From: Lutraria lutraria
Lineage: Eukaryota; Mollusca; Bivalvia; Venerida; Mactridae
Reading direction: 5' to 3'
Assembly: GCA_964023205.1 (NCBI GenBank)
Contig: OZ026837.1
Coordinates: 9,218,088-9,282,087, forward strand
Length of the DNA stretch: 64,000 nt
Position numbers and translations under genes: made by a program. Below, one piece after another: positions 13,301 through 25,200 of the stretch (position 1 is its first letter; the number at the start of each line of letters is the position of its first letter). The notes beneath the pieces are model-generated. The model had not been told where the DNA came from and searched no databases. It worked only from the letters and a program-made list of their open reading frames with translations.

Positions 13301-15141
13301 GAAAGAGATCCCTACTAGAATAATCCACAATTATAGCATTATAAACTAACTTTGGGGTGTTTTCTAATGATAAGATGAACATATAAGCAAAGTGCTTGGC
13401 TTTAATTGTTAGTTTAGATTACTGTAAAACATCACTGATTTGTATGGTGATAAATTTTGTAATGGGATAAAATTATTATTTTCATAAACCCTATACAATC
13501 ACATTCACCTAATACTGAAATAAATTACACACAAGTGTAGCTGCATTCAAAATGAATAAAAAATCTGAGAAAAATTAATCAAAATACTAATTTATCACTA
13601 AAATAATAATCAGTATTCCTTATTTTAAAGTTACTAAGTACCCATAAAATATAATTTAGTCCAAATATCAGCCATATTTAACTAAAATCCACAAACAAAG
13701 TAACAAGAAATATAAGGACACACTATGCACCGTTTAAACAAAAACAAATTTTAATGAAAATTACCAGAGCTATAAAATTTTAATTTATTTCAGTAGACTG
13801 ACGCTTGGATTTACTTTAAAATTCTAACAATTATATCAAAATTGATCAAATGATCATCCTTTAATCTGAGGATATTATACGCCCAATATTTTAAAGAAAA
13901 TTAAAACATAAATTAATTTTAATGACCAAGATAAATATATGCTAAAGCTTAAATATTAACTATATCATTATTTCATGTTTACCATCTGATTGACTTAATT
14001 CTATAAAACTATTTCATAATCTGAAATTCAAGTTTAGATGCAAAAGCACAGTAGCTGAATCTTTCCCACATTTGAGTTACAGCATTTTACCTTAAAACCC
14101 TAAACTTGTTAATTAAAGTTTCTACATTATTTAAAGCAATCAATGACAATGATAACCTAAAGTCATAAATTTAATTTATTACCTTAATCAAAAATGGCCA
14201 CTGAGATCAAAACATCTTAATCAGTAGCAAAGGTCATACAAAATCGAGTCCACAACATACCATGTATACCCTAATGACAACCATATCCTAATTATCATAC
14301 CTCTTCATTAATTGAGAAAATACTGAAAAATCATACTTGCCCACCAATAATTTTTATTATTTTAACAAATTACATACAGAGCTTTTAAAATCATTTCAAT
14401 AATAATTCTACAATGGAGTGTATATCAAAGAGTAACTAGAACTAGACAGCATTTCACACTAATTCAATGATTTTCACAAAATTGAATAGCATCCATAATT
14501 ACCTGCCTTTAATAATGCTGTTCTAAAAATAGCCACTAAAAATCTTTCAAGTGTTACTACATTTAACTATTTACCATAAGAAAACAGACATATTACGGTG
14601 TTGCTTAACAAAATTGATAAAAAAAATTGATAAAAAGAGCAAGTTAATAAAATAAAGCTAACAAAATATTTCCATAGTGTCCATGCAACTTAAGTAAAAA
14701 TAATGAATATGTCCCCATTTGCAATAAATTGTCAATTATTTCCATCAACTTTATTTTCAAGAAACAACTCACTTTTTAAAATTTCACTTCAAACATTTCA
14801 CCACACGGTAAAATGAATTTTTTAAAGTAAACAAATATTTAAATAAGTATTTAAATTCCTACAAAAATGGCCAACATGAGGCATAATTTATAACACAAAG
14901 CAATTTCAATCATTTATTGACTTGATTTATGTGGTTTCCATAAAACCCATGTGGTCTCAAAACTGCATAAAATCCATTTTATGACACATTTACAGTCATA
15001 TAGGCATGTAATAAGGGATTGGTTAGACTCAAACAATTAGTTTGACGATAAATCACCCTTGATACAATCTGTGTTACCCAGCATAAAGGGAAGACCATGG
15101 AAAGGGCCAAAGAATCGTTTATCTACCTTGTTCAGAACATT
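10400..15141. other. No gene seen; probable long intron
   Basis: Nearly five kilobases of very AT-rich DNA. I see a poly-C run at about 12550-12568 followed by a short AC run, and no exon, RNA gene or transposon that I can support. Its position between two minus-strand exons fits an intron. Confidence 0.5.
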
Positions 15142-15179
15142 ACAAGAGGGCCAAGATGGTCCTATATCGCTCACCTGAG
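15142..15179. repeat. Bivalve dispersed-element end motif
   Basis: The string CCTATATCGCTCACCTGAG, preceded by AAGAGGGCCAAGATGG, is the same end motif seen at 43705, and in the opposite sense (TCAGGTGAGC-like) at 42876, 44895 and 60949. The other end of this copy is not clear. Confidence 0.5.
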
Positions 15180-16108
15180 AATGATTGCTTGCTAATGAAA
15201 ACATTGTTTTGAGCCCGGGTCATGAAGTCTGTTGACATGAAAAAAACTGAATCAATGAAAAGCCAAAATTTGTCACGATTTGTGAAATTATGAAAATACT
15301 TTACATAACAAAATTGAACCATTCAACAGTTTTTAGGAGTAAATACTTAACTATACATTTTGTTTTATTTCGTACATAGATATTTATTTACTATTAACCG
15401 ATTTCGCTCTTGAACAAAACCTTTTGCGGATGTTGACTTAAGTGTGCATCCTTAACCAACTTAATGATAAAACTGACAATACTTTGAAGAGAATTTATAC
15501 TCATAAAAGGCTCAGTTTAAGAGGGTTGCTTAGCAACACTTCCAAAAACGTTTTTAACAAAATAGAAGTAAACAAGTGCCATAGAAGTTTGTCACTGATA
15601 ATGTCCTAGGTACTTTAGGTACAATTAATAATGGGGCATCAAAAGGTCAACTTTCACTAAAATCAAGACATTTTAAGGCTAGCATCAGCTAATTTAAAAC
15701 TCAAGGCAAATATAATGTCAACTTAACATACAGAGATATATGTACAGGACAAGGTTTACTTATATATAAAAATATCTTCAGGGAAACTACACTAAAGCTG
15801 AATATAGGGGTAAATTTTTGAACTGGAATAAAAGGAAATTTGTCTTCATTTTTTTATAAAAAGTCAATCAATGCTTAAAAACAACCCAACACTTGAAATT
15901 CTACACTATATCAAATGAAACATTTTAATAGCAATAAAAACTAGAACTATCACTAAAGGTGATGAATACCCCCAGATGCGGCCTTGACACAGTTATTGTT
16001 ACATTTTACAGAGGGAAATATAATGCATTTTCATTTTTTTAATACCAGCAAATTGTTGCTTAGATATATCCTGACCAGTTTCTAAATATACATTATATAA
16101 AAAATAAC

Positions 16109-17395
16109 AAAGGGCCATAACTCATTAAAATTTACTTGGACAAAACCTATTGTGGACATGCACAACTTGGCAAACTACTTATCACTTCTAAGAAGTTTCA
16201 CTGAATTCCTGCATGTAGTTGCTGAGAAATAGTAAGGACAAAATTTACCTAATTGTATAAAACAAAGGGCCATAACTCAGTGAAAATTAATCCAAACAAA
16301 ACCTGGTTATTGCATGCACAACTTGGCTTGCTTTTTATAACTTCTGTGAAGTTTCAATGAATTCCTATGAGTAGTTACTGAGATATTGTATATACACTGT
16401 ATAAAAACAACAAAGGGCCATAACTCAGTGAAAAAATTCAACCAACCAAGACAAGCTTAATGCATGCACAACTAAGCTAACTACTCATCACTTCTGAGAA
16501 GTTTTATTGAATTCCTGGCAGTAGTCAATGAGAAATAGTCAGGACAAAATTTGCCTATTGTATATACTGTAGAAAAAAACAAAGGGCTATAACTCAGTGA
16601 AAATCAATCCAAATGAAAAATGATTTAAGCATGCACAACTAGGCTAACTACTTATTACTTCTGTGAAGTTTCGTTGAAATCCTGTGAATAGTTGCTGAGA
16701 AATTGTTCGGACAAAATCTGCTTAATGTATATACTGTATAAAAACAACAAAGGGCTATAACTCAGTGAAAATTAATCCGATCGGAAATTGCTTTAAGCTA
16801 GCACAACTAGGCTTACTACTGATCACTTCTGTGAAGTTTCATTGAGATCCTGTGAGTAGTTGCTGAGAAATTGTCCGGACAAAATTTGCCTATTGTATAT
16901 ACTGTATAAAATCAACAAAGGGGTATAACTCAGTGATAATTAATCCGAACAAAAATTGCTTTAAGCATGCACAACTAGGCTTACTACTGATCACTTCTGT
17001 GAAGTTTCATTGAGATCCTGTGAGTAATTGCTGAGAAATTGTCCGGACAAAATTTGCCTATTGTATATACTGTATAAAAACAACAAAGGGCTATAACTCA
17101 GTGAAAATTAATCCGAACAATAATTGCTTTAAGCATGCACAACTAGGCTTACTACTGATCACTTCTGTGAAGTTTCATTGAGATCCTGTGAGTAATTGCT
17201 GAGAAATTGTCCGGACAAAATTTGCCTATTGTATATACTGTATAAAAACAACAAAGGGGTATAACTCAGTGAAAATTAATCCGAACGAAAAATGCTTTAA
17301 GCTAGCACAACTAGGCTTACTACTGATCACATCTGTGAAGTTTTATTAAAATCCTGTGAGTAGTTGCTGAGAAATTCTCCGGACAAATTGTGTCT
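16109..17395 (+). repeat. 168-bp tandem array, 8 copies
   Basis: The anchor AAAGGG followed by YTATAACTCAGTG occurs at 16109, 16264, 16412, 16581, 16749, 16917, 17085 and 17253. The steps are 155, 148, 169, then 168 four times. The right-hand copies are also the most alike (CCGAACAAAAATTGCTTTAAG, CTAGGCTTACTACTGATCAC, TTGTCCGGACAAAATTTGCC), and the left ones are diverged, which fits array growth from the right end near the microsatellite. The last copy is cut at GTGTCTACAGACGC. Confidence 0.93.
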
Positions 17396-17403
17396 ACAGA
17401 CGC

Positions 17404-17443
17404 ACGGACCGACCGACCGACCGGCCGACCGACCGACCGACCG
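17404..17443. repeat. (CCGA)n microsatellite
   Basis: About nine units of GACC/CCGA with one CCGG interruption, between the 168-bp array and the right inverted repeat of the surrounding element. Confidence 0.95.
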
Positions 17444-17492
17444 TCAAGCGTGAATCCAATATAGCCCCCATATATTTCATATCTGGGGGTAT

Positions 17493-20400
17493 AATTAAAT
17501 GGTAATACAGTCAATGTATAAAATATCATTAAAATGATACACATGGCTTTGAAGTATTATTACAACCATATATTAAGAATATTAAAGAGTATAAATATCA
17601 TTTATCATGAAGTATTTCAAATGGCAAGACATATACAATATGATCAAATAATGAAACATATAAGACTGGTACCAATTTGTGTGACATGTTCATAAATACT
17701 TAGCTTTTTTGGCAAGTATCAGACATTAAACAAAGTTTTATCACTGTAATTTTGTAGTAACCAGATAAAGAAATTCTACTTAAAAATTATATCACATATT
17801 AATTGCATTGATCATAGCAGTAAGGTGACATTTTATCAAAATTTGTATTTATGCCCATGCTTATCTGATTCATTTATTCAACAAAAATTATTCAAAATAA
17901 TATGAATTCACGACACAGACTTTTACAATATTATAACCTTCCTTTCATGTCTAATAATCAGTACATTTACTTTATCATACTACTGGTGTCAACATATTGC
18001 ATTCTGGCACAATAACAACAATCAATCAATCAACACATCAATCAATCATCTTCATTTATTTCTCTATCATTCAATACTAACATATTATTGGCTAGGATCT
18101 TATTCACATTTAAATCACTCACAAAAAACACAGACCCTAAAACCAAATAATTAATCAATCAATTAAATATCCCACATCTATAAATTTAAGTATACATTGT
18201 ATTGCCTTGAAACTTTCAAAACTTTACCAACATTCACACAGGTAAGTCAGTTCAACTTACATATATTTAACATTCAGAATATAAAATCCCAAAGTTTTAT
18301 AACAGTAAAAATCCATTAAAACCTAGATTCCCGCCAAGGTGTTAGAACATAGTGCACAAAATCTCAGCTAATCCAACTCTATCAATCATTACATTTGAGA
18401 CTTTTAAAAATATTTCCAGGCAAATATACAAACAAAATCTAGCGTTATATACCTATACAACAAGCCTTGTTTACTTTAGATTGAAAATATACATTACGCA
18501 ATGTTTGTCAAAGAAAGTTTATTTTTATCAGTCAGAAACATCAATTCCAATCAGTTGCAAATCTCAGCATTTTATAATGTTATGTTCCAAATTTCAACTA
18601 GACCATACGAAAAAGTTTAACCGGAAAAAAATTTAACCAGACATGTGTCGGCAGTCAAAACACATTTGTCGAATTTTTATGAACATTCACATAAATAAAC
18701 CTGAATTTTTCATGTTGAATGTCACCCAGAATAAAGCAATACACATATTTTTAAATAACCAGGTGCGTAGCGACCAATTCACAGGTACATTAGTAAATCC
18801 ACATAAGTTTGTTAGTGTTAGCGTATCTTTATTACATTGAAATAGTTAAATGAATAATTTCCTTTGTAAATATTTCAAGTTTTTGTTGTTTTCAATAGCT
18901 TTTTTGAGATATTCTTTACCAATACTAGTACTAATGTGTTCTTCGCAGGTACAGGGCCTTTTTTCCTAATATGACACAGGCCGAAAATTGGTGACCTTCC
19001 TCTTTTTTTCCCAATTTAGGGAAACAAGTTCCCAAAAATACAATGCTGAAAACCCCAATTTGATCGAATATGTTTAAGTCTATCTCTCACACTCTGTGAC
19101 TAAGACTTACTTTATTTATCATTATTCATTGAAAATTAATGTTACATAATTATATTCAGCCTTAGACAGAGTTAAAACCCTTTATGCACAACTTCATGAT
19201 TATATGCTGTTAACAATTTTGGTAGAATTAAAAAAAGAAATTTTGCCCCTAATACATTTGGAGACAGGCGGGATACAAGATTTTTGGACGGTTGGAGGGC
19301 ACTAAAATGGGTGCCTACCTTCCCTAGCTATTTCCATACTGCTGCCCTAAATATAGAACTTTCTTCTTAGACCTAAGAATGCAAACTTAAATATAGCGTG
19401 CTTGTATAACTAACAAGCAAAAATGATTCCAAAAATCCCTTCCCTACACCCCCGAAATCACAACATCAAAAACCACGCCATAAGTTATTGTATCTTACAT
19501 AAAATACTTGATTCTTAAACATGGTGATCAAGTGGGTATTTTAGTGTTATATGTAGTACTAATTCAATATTTACTCAAGTTTTGAATAAATACACGTTTT
19601 TCCATTTTTCACAGCATTTGTTGAAAATTTCAACAATGTATACTTTATTTAAATGTACAATTAATTCATTTATATTCCGTTAACTAAATTAAAAGGAACT
19701 GAATGTAAATTGAATGAAAAACTTAATGGGTTACATTCAACCAGATGACCTTAAGTTGAATGGCACAACAAAATAATGGCTACCACCAAGGATAAATATT
19801 TTGCATTAATTTGATTAAATACATCAAATGAAATTTTTTTCAATATTAAACATCGAGGTAAAAATGTAATGATCCAATCTGATCAACAAGTCGGGGCCAA
19901 TGATTCAAGAAGGGGTTTTACGACTAAGTTCATCTCATTTTAAGGTATAGAACAGACCATAGCGATGATTACCAGTGTAAAAAAATAAAATGCTTTAAGG
20001 AAATATTATGTCAGCTAAGATTTATCAGTCATGATATAACGGCCATGGACTTTGAGTCCTTAATTGCAATGCTTAAGAAAAGGAAAAAATATACAAATTG
20101 ATTTTTTGTACATTATAACTCTCATCATACACAGTGTATATATTACAATGTCAATAACACAATGAAGCATTTAAGTGAGTTTAAGTTAACAGACAGGAAA
20201 GAAATAGTGCAGTAAATAAATACAGCCTTTTTTCTAGGAAAAACACTGGGCAATGATTCAAATGACTATAGCTTTCAAGGTAATCTAATTCATAGATGAT
20301 AAAAATCAGTAGGTGATTTCCACCATAATTTCCATCACAATAAAGCCACAGGCAGAACTAGGGGACCTGTTAAGGTGAAATTGCAATAAATATTTTACAA

Positions 20401-20774
20401 AACACCATAATTTTACCCAAAATGAAAAATAATTAAAATGAAAAGTAATTGTCACAATTAATTTGACAATAAATATGCCATAAAAAGGCATATAAATCTG
20501 TCTGTGAATAAAACCAAACAATACATGCATTATTTTAAATATAGCTTGTTGACAGAATTATTTATTGTGTAAGAGCATGACAGAAAAACAATCAAGACAT
20601 TTGATACACAACACACGTCCCATAAAACATCATTACAGTAAGTGTGGGTGGACACAGTATTTACAAGTATTAACACATGAAATACAGGTTTAAACAAAGA
20701 CATCATTAATTCTTGCACATGTGTGCAATTAATAAAGACTAGAAAATCGTTTTGTAAAATAATGACATTTCACA
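17493..20774. other. No gene seen
   Basis: AT-rich DNA. The plus-strand open frames at 18352-18840 have no motif, no start context and no splice sites. A segment at about 18950-19050 with CCCAATTTAGGGAAACAAG resembles one at 46960-47020 (CCCAATTCAAAGACAAAAAT), so it is probably a dispersed repeat. Confidence 0.45.
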
Positions 20775-20872
20775 CAAAGGGAGACAACTCAAATAAAATC
20801 AGTTAACAAGTTGGCAAGGGAGGCAACTCTAATATTTTAATTTTCAAAACATACAGAGTAGTTCCCCTTTGG
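20775..20872. mobile_element. Very short inverted-repeat element
   Basis: Left end CAAAGGGAGACAACTC and right end GAGTAGTTCCCCTTTG are imperfect inverse complements bounding about 98 bases, with an internal GGGAGGCAACTC. A similar pair bounds 63763-63827. No coding capacity. It could be a small MITE or a decayed fragment of the 46-bp satellite family. Confidence 0.5.
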
Positions 20873-22238
20873 TATCACCAGAAACATTAAAGAAACTCCT
20901 TTGGAAATATCAATAAATCAAGATGAGAAATGAATATTGTCCAACTTGAGAGGACAGATATTACATCAATGCCATAAAAACGATTTAAACAGTTCTTATT
21001 TATTATTTAACATAAACAAAGGCTGGGGGTCAACAAACATTTTACACAAATGTGACACATGTTTATGCTTTTAGGTTTTTTGTAGTTTTTTTTTTCATAT
21101 AAACTAGTCGACAAAAAATTTCAAGCACCAATTCCCCTGTTTCAAAAATGTTCTGTTATCAAATTAGAGAAAACATCCCATTCGTAAAATATGCAAACTG
21201 GGATCTATACAAGACAAAAGCATACAAAAAAGCCACAAAAATATAGGCAGATTTTATCACTGGAAGCTGTAAATATTGTTACAGAACATTATTGTACATA
21301 AAAACAGGGATACAAACAAAGACATGAGATCAATTCTAGTTTATAAATTCCTTTCATGATAAATGTTCAGAAAATGAAAAGCTCACATTTGCTCTAAAAC
21401 ATTACTCCAGACTGACTTCTGGGAAATTTAAAATTGATCGCATTATTCATTATCGACCAGAGAGTCTGCAGCATTCCTACAGAATACATAAAATTACTCA
21501 CACAAATGATGAGTTAGCATCAGCATGAATCAAGAACAATCAACTAATACAAATACCACCACTGAGCCAGTGGAAATACCTCAATAGTTTAAATGTTGTG
21601 ATATGGGGGCCTGGGTCAACTAGTGGACCTTTACTGGCTTTAGAAGTCTGAATCAACACAAAAAGGCCTTCACACAACAGTTGGTCTTCAGTAAGAGTTT
21701 AATCTGGATTATTATAAGGACAAGTACTAAAGAGTGGTCACTGCTTCGAGGTGACCGCTAATCACAAATGATGTTTCAAAAGATTTTTAAATGAATTTGA
21801 CATTAGCTTTAGATAGAACGTGACACATCAAAGAGTTTGGTTCTATCATTCGAACACAACAGACAGATGAATATCAAAATTTACCAAAAATCTTTATTTT
21901 CACAGATATACAAACTTATGATTTTGGAGAATCAGAAGTTTTAGCTGTAAGGATATCATCAAAGAATAAGGCAGTTATAAACTTCATAATCATGATTTTA
22001 ATATCTAATTATTGTTGTGCCACCTTAGGAAAAATAACAACTCTGTGGACATGATCTTCGTTGACCTGAATGGTGTTAAAACATGCCAACAATAATCAAT
22101 GCCTCAAGATGACCAAGCTCAGTAAGAATTGCAGGTCAATTAGTGTAAAAAAATCGATAAAAACATTTTAATTGGTTAAGAACAACATAATCATAATTAT
22201 GAGTAATAATCTAGGAAATATAAAGTAAAAATACTTAC
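20873..22238. other. No gene seen; probable intron
   Basis: No exon or RNA gene detected. This lies downstream of the minus-strand exon at 22239-22324 and is probably intronic. Confidence 0.45.
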
Positions 22239-25200
22239 AGGTGGTGGTCGTATTGGGGAGCTGTCCCCGGGGACGGGAGGGGGTCGCACCGGGGTCTCCT
22301 CATCACTAGTCATGTTCACTGATCCTGGCATGTAGCAGTCAGAAAGTGACACAAAAATGTGAAGTTTCAATAACAAGAAAGTACACCTCAAAGAGATGGT
22401 CAAACTCAAAATCCTCAAAACTCAAAAATCCTTTTGTTTATGTAATTGTGTGTACATATATCACATGTACATATTGGGTAACAAATAAATTCCTTAAAAA
22501 CTGCACAAGATGGAATTGATCTGTTTAATCCAAAACACTAAATTTCCAAAAATCAAGAATAACAAATCCACAATAAAATTCCTATGAACACAGAAAAATA
22601 AACACAGTCACAAACTTCATAGGTATAAACACTGAATACTCCTGTATACTAAGTGAAAGTAACAAATTACAATACCTTAATGGTCTTCTTGTAAGACTAT
22701 GGATAGCTGACTAATGCCCTAGGCTACAGGTATGTGTCACATGACATAAGATCATGCACTGATGTGCACTATCGATCATTAGAAACACTTAAATTAGCAC
22801 AATATCTGTTATAAATCAATAAAATAGAAAGCTGTCCATTATGCAGTAAGTATGACAGCTAGGGTACAATATTGGAAGTCTCACAATGAATTTATCCAAC
22901 AAAGTAAAGCAAACTTCCTCACAATTCTGACTTCAAACAATTGCTGAATTTTGATTTTATAGCTGATAACATACCATCATAAGAATTCATAAGATATATA
23001 TCCAGTAGCTGTTGTTTTAGAAATAGAAGGTAAAGGAATATTAATTTTCTGCTTCAAAGCAAACACAGAATGATTCATCATATAATTTCTAATATTTCAA
23101 CACCAATAATTTCACAATTTTAGCAAAATAAAACTTCCACACCAATGAATCTGGTTTGTGTAATAAAATCACTCATAGCTGTAGTACACTTTTTATGTAC
23201 AATATAACCCTTAATAAAAACAGGTAAATTTAAGCTTAAAAACAGAAATAAAACAAGTCTAATATTACAATATATCGTGATTCATAGTAATACACTTGCT
23301 TCACCCACCACCACGACCGGATAGTTTATCACGGTCAATTTCTCCGTATTTTTGCAACCGAATAATACTTGTTTAAGCTGAATGTCATGTAGTATTGTGT
23401 TGTACCATTATATATACAATAGTTCCGTAAATATATAATCCTAAACTAATTATTTGTTTGGTTACTACAGTTGTACAGCGGTAGTATGACAATCGATGAT
23501 ACTATCCCAGAGTTGGACATTTGAAACTGGTTGTCTGAAATTGTTAAATTCTGTAATGGCAGATAAGTTGTAAACTGCTTTAAATACAAAGAAAAAAGTG
23601 TGATCCTGAACGGAATGATATTGTGAAATTCTAATTTTTTTATCAGAACAAATCCATTTTCTATACTCTTCAGTTTTAATACTCAAGACATATTATGAGT
23701 ATGCGATCTTGAATCCACCAAACCCAAGTTTATGGCAGCTTTTCATGAAAAGGAAATGTACAGGAATAACGAATATCATTCAAGCACTGACCTTCAACTA
23801 ATGAATATGAAATTTGACAATTGTAAATGATAGACTTGATATATTACTTTATCAGTACATAATATGACCAATCAGAAATGGAAGTATTTGAATGAAATTG
23901 TAAATTGATGGAAAGATAATCCAGTATAGAAATCTTCTTATAACTTAAATGAATCAATATTATTATTAAGTCTTATCTATAACTACAGTAAAACCTTGCT
24001 ATTTAGACCGTTCATGTGACAAAATTTATTTGATTGATCTATTGAGCTGGGCTCATTATCGCCCACCCGGTTAGCTCAGTGGTTTCATGAGCATTGGTCT
24101 ACTGATTAAGAGTTTGTGAGTTCGAACCCTGGGCAAGGCTCATATGTGCACTGTCTGTGACAAATTGGACTCCTATGTTAAATTATCCTCCATCTTCAAA
24201 TTATGTAGGGTGGCTTGGTAGAAGCTTGCGGGGAGAAATGTGGTTAGTACAGGTTAAGGCCTAAATGAAATCCAGGGAAGCTGGTAAGGATAACTACCTG
24301 CCACGATATAACTGAAATAATGTTGACAGTGACTTTAAATCCGAAAATAAAATAAAGGTCTCATCTTTCAGTTGGAATACTTAAAACAGCAGAAAATAAT
24401 TGGTCGATATAATAAAGTAGACCATGATGACGTGGGATTTAACAGAATTCAAACCAGACTGGTATCTTTTTACTAAATTTACAATTTATCTACAGTGCAA
24501 CCTCTCCTAAGCAATCCCCTTTGGGAATAGCAAGATTACGTTGTTGTTCTGAGGTTGTTACTCTAGGGAGGTTACATTAATAGTTGAATTGTGCAGTGGG
24601 AAAAAATCATGCAATTGTTGAAAGGATGTGTTGCTCAAGAGAGGGCCACTCTGTAGAGACGGTAATATAATTATTTCTTGTCAATCAACTGTGAAAATGA
24701 TTCTAGTCAATAAAACTGTGATGTTTTCTAGAAACAGTGCAAATAAGGACTCCTTCCAAATAGCGAAAAAATGTTGCTTTGCAATTTGCACATATTTGTA
24801 ATAATATTTCCCTCCCATTTACTGGATGTGACATTTAGATTCCATAATTTGTCTGATTCAACAACTTGTTATTTTCATAACTGCATGATCAGGCAACTTT
24901 TTTATATATTTCTAATAGAATGAAATCAACTGCTTTTAAATAATCCAGTGATAAGTATGCTGCACTTGTAACCGTGATTCAGGTTTGAATCCTAGTTGCA
25001 GCAGGTCATACCCTTCTATGAAAATTTGATATAAATAATAAAAATGTCAATTTTCCTTCATATATGTGGAGAAAGTTGCCCGATCCTTATGGAAGGGTAA
25101 GTAAGCAATGGAGAGAATACAGTCATGGCAGACAAACTGGTTAGTTCATCTGGTTGGCGTTTTTAACTAAAAAATTAAGTAGTTTGCATTTCATAACATG

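Larger units (their letters stand above)
15966..17492. mobile_element. Non-autonomous element carrying tandem repeats (pearl/HINE-like)
   Basis: A perfect 12-bp inverted repeat, ATACCCCCAGAT at 15966-15977 and its complement at 17481-17492, bounds a 1.53-kb unit. Inside are a unique left segment, eight copies of a repeat of about 168 bp, and then a tetranucleotide CCGA run next to the right end. Bivalve elements with the architecture of ~160-bp tandem cores plus a short microsatellite are known (pearl elements, Donax DTC84-type elements, BIV160 relatives), and some are regarded as non-autonomous Helentron-type elements. I assign it to that group by structure only; I have not compared sequences. 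No protein is encoded. Confidence 0.8.

Noticed and set aside
24061..24134. A tRNA gene
   Set aside because: Boxes A and B are present but no acceptor stem pairs and a SINE body with A-rich tail follows.
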